DNA from: CAYVTD01 sp964577665
GTDB taxonomy: Bacteria > Bacteroidota > Ignavibacteria > Kapaibacteriales > UBA2268
Direction of reading: 5' to 3'
Length of the DNA: 27,045 nucleotides
Assembly (NCBI GenBank): GCA_964577665.1
Contig: CAZOBD010000038.1
Span: forward strand, 1-27,045
Below are positions 1 to 8,622 of this stretch, one piece after another. Below the pieces are notes generated by a model that saw nothing but the letters and a program-made list of their open reading frames with translations, ran no database searches and was not told where the DNA came from. Made by a program: the position numbers and the translations under genes. Every line of letters begins with the position of its first letter. Position 1 is the stretch's first letter.

Positions 1-15
1 GAGTTTTGAAAGAAA

Positions 16-137
16 AGTACATTCCCAAATCGGAGTTTGGGAATGAGATGCTAAAGAGTACAATCCCAAATCGGAGTTTGGGAATGAGATGCTAAAGAGT
101 ACAATCCCAAATCGGAGTTTGGGAATGAGATGCTAAA
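16..137. repeat. Three tandem 41-bp hairpin-bearing units
   Basis: Units start at 16, 57 and 98, exactly 41 bases apart, and are nearly identical; the first has cattccc where the others have caatccc. Each contains the inverted repeat CCCAAA-TCGGAG-TTTGGG, and in the 'cattccc' form the stem is 9 bp. There is no unique spacer between units, so this is not a CRISPR array. The third unit ends in a small REP-like hairpin at 142-162. Confidence 0.9.
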
Positions 138-264
138 TGTCATTCTGAACTTGTTTCAGAATCTCGCGTATGAGGAACACACCCCTTAATCTCCTCTTTG
201 GGAGGGGACGCAATACGTAAGGTTTCTTGAGCAAGTTCGCAATGACGAAACAGCAAGAGGAAAA

Positions 265-297
265 AGATGTCCAACATCTGGCAGATGTTGGACATCT
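265..297. repeat. Perfect 15-bp hairpin with GGC loop
   Basis: Arms 265-279 and 283-297 are exact reverse complements around a GGC loop (280-282). A hairpin of identical geometry and loop, but with different outer stem sequence, lies at 22221-22253. No T-tract follows, so it is a dispersed structural repeat rather than an evident intrinsic terminator. Confidence 0.85.
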
Positions 298-311
298 GGA
301 GCGGTAAGAAA

Positions 312-364
312 AGTACAATCCCAAATCGGAGTTTGGGAATGAGATGCTAAAGAGTACAATCCCA
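312..364. repeat. Further 41-bp unit plus truncated unit
   Basis: A complete 41-bp unit starts at 312. A second begins at 353 and is cut after about 12 bases, where a CCCTCCC-rich palindrome starts. The junction suggests one repeat family inserted into, or recombined with, another. Confidence 0.85.
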
Positions 365-365
365 G

Positions 366-528
366 CCCTCCCCTTGGGGAGGGTTAGGGTGGGGCTTAAA
401 ATAAACAGATGAAACGACCATGATTAAGGAAAACACCCAAGGGGATGATTATTTGAGAGTTAATGCAAAACAGAGTTTTGAAAGAAAAGTACATTCCCAA
501 ATCGGAGTTTGGGAATGAGATGCGAAAG
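366..528 (+). repeat. About 160-bp composite repeat, copy A
   Basis: It starts with the CCCTCCCC/GGGGAGGG palindrome, continues through GGTTAGGGTGGGGC and an AT-rich middle, and ends with a 41-bp-type hairpin unit (488-528). The reverse complement of 22408-22567 matches it along its length, with divergence mainly in the middle 30 bases. Both copies are intergenic. Confidence 0.85.
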
Positions 529-663
529 TGTCGGACATCTGACGGGCAAAAAAGTCCCCTCTTGAGAAGGGATCGAGGGGTGTGTTCCTCATCCATGAGA
601 TGCTGAAACCAGTTCAGCATGACAGAGATTCGGATTAAAATATTAAATATAACAAATAAACAA

Positions 664-2568
664 ATGAAACAAAAAGAAGAAATAACGATTAATCTTACAA
701 GCGGGAAATTTCTGAATTTGCTGTATGCGCTTTTGATTTTCTTCGCCGGATTGATACTTTACAGCAAATCTGCTTCTTTCGGGCTTATCTTTGCCGATGA
801 CAATCAGATAGTGGCATTTGCATACAGCGAAGAGTTCAAAACGGAAAGAATGATAGACCAGTTTTCAAAAAGTACGGGAAACGCTTTTTACAGGCCTTTG
901 CTGGATATTTCATTTATGATAGACGGCTCGGTAATTGAAAACAGGATAGAACCGCTCTCTTTTCATCGAACGAATATTATTCTGCATATTGCCGCAGTTC
1001 TTATCGCATTTTTTACGTTTATGCGTCTCGGATTTAAAAGTACTTTAAGCCTTTTTGCGGCGCTGATATATCTTGTTCATCCGCTTTTAACCCCTGCCGT
1101 ATCATGGGTATCGGGAAGAAATGACTCACTTTTGGCTGTATTTATCCTGCCGGCGCTGTTTTTCTTCAGCCTTTTCTGTGAAAAAAAAGGAATTATGAAG
1201 CAAATATACTTGCTGGTTCATTTCTTGTTTTTTCTTTTAGCCCTTCTTACAAAAGAATCGGCTGCGCTGCTGCCCTTTGCAGTTTTTCTGTATGTAAAGA
1301 TGGCGAGAAAGGAGCCTTTTTTTGCAAAGCGGAATATGCAGGTTATTATCGGCTGGCTTGTAATCCTTGCCGTTTGGCTTATATTAAGAGTGAATGCGCT
1401 CGACGGCGGCAGCTTTCAAAATATCAGTATAGAAAATTTCTTTTTAAACTTCCCGGCATTTTTTGCTATTCTGGGGAAATTCATCCTGCCGGTAAATTTG
1501 GCTGCGACATCATATTTTACGGCTGTCAATATTTTAAGCGGTGTTTTGGTATGCGGCGCTCTCGCAGCGGTTTATTTCCTTAGAAAAAAAATGGATGGGA
1601 GTTATTTTGTTTTCGGTCTGATGTGGTTTATTTTGTTTTTGTTTGCAACTATGTTTTTCCGTCTGCCCGAAGAGATTGCATATTTTGATTACATGGAGCA
1701 CAGAGCATATCTGCCGCTTTTCGGACTGCTTGTTTCGCTTATGGTATCAGCCGAAAGTTTCGGACTTGATTTTCGTAAGTTATCCACAGGGGGAACTGCA
1801 GCAGGAATAGTATTAGTATTGTCTGTGATTTCATTTCTGTATCAGGATATTTATACCGGCAGAAAAACCTACTGGAGCCGTATCGCAGAAATAAATCCCG
1901 GGGAGCCGAGAGCATATTATAATATCGGCGCCGCTTTTGTAAACGACAATAAGCTGGATACTGCCGAAATTCTTTTAAAGAAAAGCATTGCGCTTGACAG
2001 CAGCATGATTATTGTTTACAGAGATTTGGCACATATATATTTAAAGCGTCAGAACTGGAGAAGAGCCAAGGAATATGCCGGAAACCTGCTGAAAAAAGAC
2101 ACAAGCGATCCGCTTATTTATTTTTATTACGGCAAAGCGGAGCTGAATCTTCAGAATTACAGAAAAGCCGCATTTTATTTTACAAAAGCTGAACAGCTCG
2201 GTTATATGCCCGCCTCAATGTTTGTCGATATGGGATATGCTTATGCTAAACTTTACATGCCCGATGAAGCAATTGAAAGCTATGAAAAAGCACTTAAACT
2301 GAATCCGGCTTCGATCAATGCGCTTTGCAACCTCGGCGATTTGTATCTGGAGTGGAGCCGCTTTGAGGAGGCGGAAAAGTCTTATCAAAAAGCCCTGAGC
2401 GTGAACAATCGCGCCGTGCAGGCATATAACGGTCTGATTAATGTTCACATTGCTCAGGAGCAGTGGAACAAGGCTCTTTTCTATGCCAATAAGTTCAGAA
2501 ATATTGGCGGATCACTTAATCCGAGTCTGATGAAACTGCTTAATGAAAAATTGGCTGCACAAAATTAG
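664..2568 (+). CDS. TMTC/DUF1736-like membrane glycosyltransferase with TPR domain, paralogue 1
   Basis: Probable protein O-glycosyltransferase of the GT-C superfamily acting on the outer face of the inner membrane with a lipid-linked sugar. The N-terminal two thirds is strongly hydrophobic (about ten membrane segments). The first outer loop carries a DD pair (D45-D46), followed by YRP near 76-78, HRTN at 101-104, HPLLTPAVSWVSGRND at 139-154, TKES near 196 and EHRAY near 345; this order matches TMTC/DUF1736 proteins. Residues from about 415 to the end are TPR repeats (for example EAIESYEKALKLNP). The frame is open from an ATG at 619, but that ATG lies in the 3' arm of a repeat hairpin, so the ATG at 664 is preferred (634 aa). 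It is the first of three tandem paralogues and the shortest, lacking the basic tail and loop insertion of the other two. The family assignment is fairly secure; substrate and sugar are unknown. Confidence 0.8.
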   Translation: MKQKEEITINLTSGKFLNLLYALLIFFAGLILYSKSASFGLIFADDNQIVAFAYSEEFKTERMIDQFSKSTGNAFYRPLLDISFMIDGSVIENRIEPLSFHRTNIILHIAAVLIAFFTFMRLGFKSTLSLFAALIYLVHPLLTPAVSWVSGRNDSLLAVFILPALFFFSLFCEKKGIMKQIYLLVHFLFFLLALLTKESAALLPFAVFLYVKMARKEPFFAKRNMQVIIGWLVILAVWLILRVNALDGGSFQNISIENFFLNFPAFFAILGKFILPVNLAATSYFTAVNILSGVLVCGALAAVYFLRKKMDGSYFVFGLMWFILFLFATMFFRLPEEIAYFDYMEHRAYLPLFGLLVSLMVSAESFGLDFRKLSTGGTAAGIVLVLSVISFLYQDIYTGRKTYWSRIAEINPGEPRAYYNIGAAFVNDNKLDTAEILLKKSIALDSSMIIVYRDLAHIYLKRQNWRRAKEYAGNLLKKDTSDPLIYFYYGKAELNLQNYRKAAFYFTKAEQLGYMPASMFVDMGYAYAKLYMPDEAIESYEKALKLNPASINALCNLGDLYLEWSRFEEAEKSYQKALSVNNRAVQAYNGLINVHIAQEQWNKALFYANKFRNIGGSLNPSLMKLLNEKLAAQN

Positions 2569-2599
2569 AATATTTTGAATTATTAAAAAATAGAAGAAA

Positions 2600-4795
2600 A
2601 TGAAAAGCAAAAAAACACCCAATACAAGAAAAAAAGCCTCAGGCAGTCAGACTGAAAGGCAGCGGAAATCCAAGCAGAAACAGATGCCGAAAAAGCAGGC
2701 TTCGGCTCAGTCTGAAAAGCTCTATAAGCCGCCTGTTTTCGATAAAAAACAGATAAAGCAGATTACTTTGTTTTCTGCTGTTATCGTTATGCTTGCTTTT
2801 CTCGTTTATTCCCGCGCCGCTACTTACAATCTTGTTCACTGCGATGATAATATATTTGTGCTCGATTATAAGGCTTTCAACTATCATCTTGATAATGTTT
2901 CGGAGACTTTCGACCAGACCCTCGGCACGACATATTATCGGCCTGTGCTGGCAAGTACTTTCGTTATTGACGCTAATATCGGCAAAGAACTCAGCAAAAC
3001 CGAGTATGAGGAAGGAGGGGAAAATATTTTAATTAATGTCATCGGGTTTGTATATAATTCAATTCTTAATATTTCCTTCATACTGCACAATCCGGATTTA
3101 TCGCAAGGAGATGTGCTGGATGGTTTTTCTGACAGCATGGTATCGGGCCCGACTGATCCGAGGGTGTTTCACGTTACTAATCTTTTAATTCATCTTTTCA
3201 GTTCACTGCTGGTGTTTTTATTTTTAATCAGACTTGGGTATCCCGTTTTTACATCCTTCTTCTTCAGCCTGCTTTTCACTGTGCATCCTATTCTGACGCC
3301 TGCCGCGAGCTGGATTTCGGGCAGGAATGACTCTCTGATAACTTTTATGGTTCTGATATCCTTTATGTTTCTTATCAGCTATCTTAACCTGCAAAAAAGA
3401 AAATACGAAGGAAAAGACTATCTGAAGCTTTGCATTTTCTACGTTTTTCATGTGTTTTTCTTTGCAATGGCGCTCTTTACCAAAGAAATCGGCGGCGTGA
3501 TGCCTCTGGTTGTAATTGCTTATATTTATCTTTACAGAAAAGAAAAGCTGGTAACATTCAAAAATTTCCTGCTGGGAGCCGGATGGACAGTCGTTGTCAT
3601 AATCTGGTATCTGATGAGGCAGAGCGCTACTGCGGGGCTGGATAATCCAGATACCATAGGCATTGATGCTTTTGTTAAAAATTATCCAACTATTGCCGCC
3701 CTGCTCGGAAAAATCTTTCTGCCGATAAAAATGATAGCTCTGTCCAACTTTGAGTGGTTCTCCATTGTTACTGGAATAATTGTGATTTTGGCGGGTGCTG
3801 CCGCGTTTATTTTTCTGAAAGGATTCGACAAAAGCAAAGCTCTTTTCGGGGTAACCTGGTTCGTAATATTCCTTTTTCCAACACTTATGGTCAGGATAGT
3901 ATATGTAGATGACTTTTTTGATTATGCCGAGCATAGGTCTTACCTGATAATGGTCGGCGTGATAATTTACATTGCTGAGATACTCCAGTCTTACAAAGTG
4001 AACTTCAGGAAACCGGTGCCGATAGCAATAGGAGCAGCACTGCTGGTCTTCTTTACAATAAAATCATATACTTATATCCCAACTTTTTTCAACAGGTTTA
4101 CTTTCTGGACACACATGACCGAAATGTATCCCTGGAAATCCCGCGGATATTATGACTTGGGCAAAGCCTATCTTGTTCACGGCAAGCTCGATTCCGCAGA
4201 GACCCTTTACATGAAAGGACTTGAGCGAAATCCTGAGAATAAAAATCTTTATATCGACCTTGCTTCGCTTTACTTGCAGAAACCCGACTATGAAAAGCTT
4301 TACAAAAGCTCAAAAAAAGCATTGGAAATAGACCCGACTGACCCGCTGGCTAACTATTTTTATGCTCATGCCCTCCTTAGAAAAGGCGAAGGAGAGAAAG
4401 GACTCGATCATTTTGAAAGGGCTGCATTCAGCACTCCTAAACATTTTCACATAGCTCTTGAATTTGCAATGACATGCCAGAGAGCAAACCAGCACGAAAG
4501 AGCATTGAAAGCTTTCGATTTTTATCTGCAGCGCGACCCGAACAGCTATCAGGCACTCGCGGGCGCCGGAAACAGTTTTGCCACGCTGGGCAAATTTGAC
4601 GAAGCAGAAAAATACTGGAAAAGGAGCATTTCTATCAAACCGAAATATTTCGAGCCATATAATAATCTTGTCAGGATGTATATTCAGACAAAAAGACCCG
4701 GACAGGCGGTTCAGACATATCAACTCCTGAAAAAGCATGGCGGAGATCTGGATGAGCAGACAAAAAAGATTTATTTCTCAGCAGTGCAGAACTAA
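2600..4795 (+). CDS. TMTC/DUF1736-like membrane glycosyltransferase with TPR domain, paralogue 2
   Basis: A 731-aa paralogue of its two neighbours. It begins with a cytoplasmic tail of about 52 residues very rich in Lys, Arg and Gln, then a membrane segment and an outer loop with HCDDN (DD at 82-83) and TYYRP (111-115). HVTNLLIHLF is at 191-200 and HPILTPAASWISGRND at 229-244, followed by TKEIGG and DYAEHRSYL. The C-terminal part, from about YPWKSRGYYDLG, is TPR repeats. Between YYRP and HVTN it has roughly 50 residues more than paralogue 1, an apparent extra outer-loop element shared with paralogue 3. It starts 31 bases after paralogue 1 and ends 12 bases before paralogue 3, so the three are probably one operon. 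GT-C function is inferred from the family; no partner is visible. Confidence 0.8.
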   Translation: MKSKKTPNTRKKASGSQTERQRKSKQKQMPKKQASAQSEKLYKPPVFDKKQIKQITLFSAVIVMLAFLVYSRAATYNLVHCDDNIFVLDYKAFNYHLDNVSETFDQTLGTTYYRPVLASTFVIDANIGKELSKTEYEEGGENILINVIGFVYNSILNISFILHNPDLSQGDVLDGFSDSMVSGPTDPRVFHVTNLLIHLFSSLLVFLFLIRLGYPVFTSFFFSLLFTVHPILTPAASWISGRNDSLITFMVLISFMFLISYLNLQKRKYEGKDYLKLCIFYVFHVFFFAMALFTKEIGGVMPLVVIAYIYLYRKEKLVTFKNFLLGAGWTVVVIIWYLMRQSATAGLDNPDTIGIDAFVKNYPTIAALLGKIFLPIKMIALSNFEWFSIVTGIIVILAGAAAFIFLKGFDKSKALFGVTWFVIFLFPTLMVRIVYVDDFFDYAEHRSYLIMVGVIIYIAEILQSYKVNFRKPVPIAIGAALLVFFTIKSYTYIPTFFNRFTFWTHMTEMYPWKSRGYYDLGKAYLVHGKLDSAETLYMKGLERNPENKNLYIDLASLYLQKPDYEKLYKSSKKALEIDPTDPLANYFYAHALLRKGEGEKGLDHFERAAFSTPKHFHIALEFAMTCQRANQHERALKAFDFYLQRDPNSYQALAGAGNSFATLGKFDEAEKYWKRSISIKPKYFEPYNNLVRMYIQTKRPGQAVQTYQLLKKHGGDLDEQTKKIYFSAVQN

Positions 4796-4807
4796 TTTTA
4801 TAAGCCT

Positions 4808-6994
4808 ATGCCGCAAAAAAGAAAGAAAAAACAGGTGCAGTCTGCTCAAATGAAAGGGGTAAAAGATTCTGCCCGGCAAAAGAAGAGCAGACAGTCCGAT
4901 AATAAGCATTTTCATGCAGATAGAAACATTCTGCTAAAAAGTATTGTTTTCTATTTATTTATTTTTTTTGCGGGGTTTATAGTTCACAGCCGTACAGTCA
5001 ATTACGAACTTGTGCACTGCGACGATAATGTTTTTGTGCTGGACATGAAAGAGAAGAATGCTTCTTTAGGCAATGTCATTGAATCTTTCCGCAGTTCATT
5101 AGGCGCAACTTACTACAGACCTATTCTCGCGGCTTCTTTCGTGATAGACGGCAATATAGCGCAAAACTTAGCTGCTGACTATGATGGTCAGGATAATAGT
5201 AAAATCGATGAAGATAATTTTTTTATTTCTACGGCTGCATATTTTTATGAAAACGCTCTTCATGCCGCTCATACCATTGGAAAACTAACCGGAGATGCAG
5301 AGGGAGAGCTAAAAGAAGTATGGGGAGTAACAGATCACAGAATTTTTCATATAACAAACCTTTTTACACATCTTTTCGCCTGTATCTGTATTTTTATTCT
5401 TTTCAGGCAGTTCGGCTATGATTTTTACCTTTCGTTTTTTATCGGAATGATATACGTGGTTCATCCCGTTCTGACACCTGCCGTAAGCTGGATTTCCGGA
5501 AGAAATGATTCTCTCTTGACCTTATTTGTTGTATTATCTTTCATTTTTCTAATCAGTTACAAAAATAAAAGCGGGCGGAACAATATTTTTATATCCATAG
5601 TGCTGATTTTACTGCACCTTATATTTTTCTCTGCTGCGATATTCACAAAGGAAATCGGGGGAATAGCCCCTGCAGTATTTTTTTTCTATTTATGGCTGTT
5701 CCGAAGAAAAACTGATTTCAGCGATTCAGGCTTTATTGACACTATTAAGAAAAATTATATTTTAGCAGCCGGATGGATTTCCGTTATAGTTTTATGGTGG
5801 CTGCAAAGGCATCAGGCTGCATCCGGATTGGATAGTCCCGATACACTCGGTTTGGATGCCTTGATACAGAATTTTCCGACGGTACCGGCACTTGCAGGTA
5901 AGATATTTCTGCCGGTAAATATGATAGCTCTTTCCAGCTATGAAGCTTTTTCAATTATGAGCGGTATTGTTTTCATTGGATTAGCGGCTTTTTCTTTTTA
6001 TTTTGTTAAGAAAATCAACAAATCAAGCGCTCTCTTTGGAGCGCTTTGGTTTGTGTTATTTTTATTCCCGACGCTGCTTGTACGAATTATTTATGTAGGA
6101 GATTTCTTTGATTACGCAGAGCACAGGGCTTATCTGGTGATGATTGGTTTTTTTATTATAATTGCGGAAGTTTTAAAAGCGTATAAGATAAATATCCTGA
6201 AACCTGCTGCTTTGGCAGTAACAGCTTTGATTTTCACGGCATTTACAGTCAGGTCTTTCATGTATCACGGAGAATTTGACGGCAGGAAAGCTTTCTGGGG
6301 ACACATGACAGAAATGTACCCCTGGAAATCTCGAGGCTGGTACGATCTTGCAAAAACTCATTTCTGGGAAAAAGATTACGAAACAGCCGTAAGTCTATAT
6401 ATGAAAGCCTTGGAGAGGAATCCCGACAATAAGAATATTTACATAGATCTTTCGGCGGTTTACATAAACACAAAACGTTACGAAAAAGCGCTTTCCACGG
6501 CTAAAAAAGCTTTGGATATTGATCCCCTGGAGCCTATTGCCAATTACAATGCTGCAAAGTCATTGGTATTGACAGGCAGAATGGAGGAAGCGCTGCCATA
6601 TCTCGAAAAAGCAGCATTCGGTACGGGAAAGCAGTTTGAATGGCTTAATGAATTAGGCTCGCTTTACTTTCAGCTTGGTATGCACGAGAAAGCTATAGAA
6701 GCATACAAACTGTCCGTTGAAAAATATCCTCCTACCCGCTATGAAAATCTGAATCTGCTCGGCAATGCCCTTGCATCTGCGGGCAGGGACGAGGAAGCTT
6801 TGAACATGTGGGAGCGTGCAGTACGGCTGAATCCTTCCTCGCCGCAGGCTTTCAATAACTTCTTTAAATTTTATTTTTTAAAAGGGGAATACAAAAAAGC
6901 AACAAAGTATTATAAAGAAATACTTAAAAGGGGAGGACAACCCGATCAAAGGATTTTGGCTTTTGCCGCAAGAAAAGGAATTTCATTGCCCTGA
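4808..6994 (+). CDS. TMTC/DUF1736-like membrane glycosyltransferase with TPR domain, paralogue 3
   Basis: A 728-aa protein, closer to paralogue 2 than to paralogue 1. It has a basic N-terminal tail (about 40 residues, beginning MPQKRKKKQ), a first membrane segment, HCDDN with DD at 72-73, TYYRP (101-105), an acidic outer-loop insertion, HITN at 181-184, HPVLTPAVSWISGRND, TKEIGG and DYAEHRAYL. TPR repeats follow from the shared FWGHMTEMYPWKSRG segment. The DD pair in the first loop is where GT-C enzymes place their catalytic acidic residues. It is the last gene of the triplet; a 171-base AT-rich gap separates it from atpD. Alternative: a TPR scaffold that has lost catalysis, though the retained DD argues against this. 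Confidence 0.8.
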   Translation: MPQKRKKKQVQSAQMKGVKDSARQKKSRQSDNKHFHADRNILLKSIVFYLFIFFAGFIVHSRTVNYELVHCDDNVFVLDMKEKNASLGNVIESFRSSLGATYYRPILAASFVIDGNIAQNLAADYDGQDNSKIDEDNFFISTAAYFYENALHAAHTIGKLTGDAEGELKEVWGVTDHRIFHITNLFTHLFACICIFILFRQFGYDFYLSFFIGMIYVVHPVLTPAVSWISGRNDSLLTLFVVLSFIFLISYKNKSGRNNIFISIVLILLHLIFFSAAIFTKEIGGIAPAVFFFYLWLFRRKTDFSDSGFIDTIKKNYILAAGWISVIVLWWLQRHQAASGLDSPDTLGLDALIQNFPTVPALAGKIFLPVNMIALSSYEAFSIMSGIVFIGLAAFSFYFVKKINKSSALFGALWFVLFLFPTLLVRIIYVGDFFDYAEHRAYLVMIGFFIIIAEVLKAYKINILKPAALAVTALIFTAFTVRSFMYHGEFDGRKAFWGHMTEMYPWKSRGWYDLAKTHFWEKDYETAVSLYMKALERNPDNKNIYIDLSAVYINTKRYEKALSTAKKALDIDPLEPIANYNAAKSLVLTGRMEEALPYLEKAAFGTGKQFEWLNELGSLYFQLGMHEKAIEAYKLSVEKYPPTRYENLNLLGNALASAGRDEEALNMWERAVRLNPSSPQAFNNFFKFYFLKGEYKKATKYYKEILKRGGQPDQRILAFAARKGISLP

Positions 6995-7165
6995 GAAATC
7001 TTTTTAATAACACATTGATACAGAATGAAATTTATTTCTTTTGAAAACTTTGCAATGATAAACGAATTGTTTAATTTTGACTTTTAACAGATTGCATAAA
7101 CATAAATTGAGAAAAGAGAATACAATTGCATTTTAAATACAAAAAAATCAAAGGGTTACTAAAAC

Positions 7166-8575
7166 ATGAATGAAGGTCGAATAGTTCAGGTTATCGGTCC
7201 CGTCGTTGACGTGGAATTTTCAGAGGGGAAAATACCCTCTGTATTAAACGCTCTTGAAATTAAAAGAAAATCTCCAGAAACAGGTGAAGAGAGCACACTG
7301 GTCTGCGAAGTGCAGCAGCACCTCGGCGAAGACAGGGTGCGATCAGTTGCAATGGATACTACCGACGGTCTTGTAAGAGGCATGACAGTTATAGATGCCG
7401 GGCAGCCCATATCAGTTCCTGTCGGACCGGAAGTATTAGGCAGAATGATAAACATCACCGGCGGCGAAATTGACGGTAAGGGTGAAATAAACTCAAAAAC
7501 AAGATATCCTATTCATCGTCCCTCGCCGGACTTTTCTATACTCAGCACAAAAAAGGAAATGTTTGAAACGGGCATTAAGGTCATCGACCTTATCGAGCCG
7601 TTTACAAAAGGCGGCAAGACAGGCCTTTTCGGAGGTGCAGGCGTTGGTAAGACCGTTATTATTCAAGAGCTTATACACAACATTGCTAAGCACCACGGCG
7701 GTCTCTCCGTTTTCGCAGGCGTCGGAGAGCGCACACGCGAAGGAAACGACCTTTATCTTGAAATGACCGAATCGGGCGTTATCGACAAAACTGCTCTTGT
7801 TTTCGGACAGATGAACGAACCTCCCGGAGCGCGTTCAAGAGTTGCTCTTTCAGCTTTAACATTAGCCGAATTCTTCCGCGACGATGAAGGCAGAGATGTG
7901 CTTCTCTTTATTGACAATATTTTCAGGTTTATTCAGGCAGGTTCGGAAGTGTCCGCACTTCTCGGACGAATGCCTTCGGCGGTGGGTTATCAGCCTACAC
8001 TTGCCACTGAGCTCGGTCTTTTAGAAGAAAGAATTGCCTCAACTACAAAGGGTTCTATCACATCCGTTCAGGCTGTGTATGTACCCGCAGACGACTTGAC
8101 AGACCCTGCTCCGGCAAACACATTTACTCACCTTGACGCAAAAACGGTGCTTGCCCGCGAGATTGCATCGCTTGGTCTGTATCCTGCCGTTGACCCGCTC
8201 GATTCTTCATCGCGTATCTCCGATCCCAACGTTATCGGCAGAGAGCACTACGATATTTCCATGCAGGTCAGGAAAGTGCTTCAGACATACAAAGACCTTC
8301 AGGATATCATAAACATTTTAGGTATGGACGAACTCTCAGACGAAGACAAGATGACGGTTTACCGCGCAAGAAAGATCCAGAAATTCTTCTCACAGCCTTT
8401 CTTTGTCGCTGAGCAGTTCACCGGCTATGAAGGCAGATACGTAAAAATTGATGACACAATTTCAGGATTTAAGGCAATTTTGGAAGGTGAGCTCGACGAA
8501 GTGCCGGAAGCATACTTCAGCTATGCCGGTACAATTGACGAAGTTTACGACAGAGCCAAAAAAGAAAGCGCCTGA
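7166..8575 (+). CDS. atpD: F1Fo ATP synthase subunit beta
   Basis: Catalytic subunit of the F1 head, making ATP from ADP and phosphate as the rotor turns. The 469-aa length is normal. The Walker A motif GGAGVGKT is at 156-163, the catalytic Glu of GERTREGND is E188, and ALLGRMPSAVGYQPTLATELG and MDELSDEDK are both present. No residue looks abnormal. It is followed after 47 bases by atpC and no other ATP synthase gene is nearby. A separate atpD-atpC pair is known from Chlorobi and Bacteroidota relatives, where the remaining subunits are encoded elsewhere. The start is the ATG 12 bases after an AAAGGG. Confidence 0.98.
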   Translation: MNEGRIVQVIGPVVDVEFSEGKIPSVLNALEIKRKSPETGEESTLVCEVQQHLGEDRVRSVAMDTTDGLVRGMTVIDAGQPISVPVGPEVLGRMINITGGEIDGKGEINSKTRYPIHRPSPDFSILSTKKEMFETGIKVIDLIEPFTKGGKTGLFGGAGVGKTVIIQELIHNIAKHHGGLSVFAGVGERTREGNDLYLEMTESGVIDKTALVFGQMNEPPGARSRVALSALTLAEFFRDDEGRDVLLFIDNIFRFIQAGSEVSALLGRMPSAVGYQPTLATELGLLEERIASTTKGSITSVQAVYVPADDLTDPAPANTFTHLDAKTVLAREIASLGLYPAVDPLDSSSRISDPNVIGREHYDISMQVRKVLQTYKDLQDIINILGMDELSDEDKMTVYRARKIQKFFSQPFFVAEQFTGYEGRYVKIDDTISGFKAILEGELDEVPEAYFSYAGTIDEVYDRAKKESA

Positions 8576-8622
8576 CACATACTAATTTTTAAAATTTCGT
8601 TCATAATTAAAAAAAGAAAATT

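Larger units (their letters stand above)
1..618. other. Gene-free mosaic of intergenic repeats
   Basis: No convincing gene lies here; the two short minus-strand frames that are open consist of repeat sequence. The stretch is built from 41-bp tandem units, a 15-bp-stem hairpin, two small REP-like hairpins (142-162 and 600-620, each an 8-bp stem on a CTGAA/TTCAG core with a 5-base loop), and CCCTCCC-rich palindromic pieces. Bases 171-208 reappear inverted at about 553-594. Bases 1-56 are repeated almost exactly at 473-528, so the window begins inside a repeat copy and the array may extend to the left. Confidence 0.8.

Noticed and set aside
16..137. Possible CRISPR array (regular 41-bp repeats)
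   Set aside because: Units are directly adjacent with no unique spacers, and no cas gene is in the window.
133..620. Short minus-strand ORFs at 133-324 and 396-620
   Set aside because: They translate repeat and palindrome sequence, contain no recognisable domain, and have no plausible ribosome site.
3224..3934. 236-aa minus-strand frame antisense to TMTC paralogue 2
   Set aside because: It lies entirely within a clear coding gene, is rich in His, Lys and Gln in a way typical of the antisense of membrane genes, and has no recognised motif.
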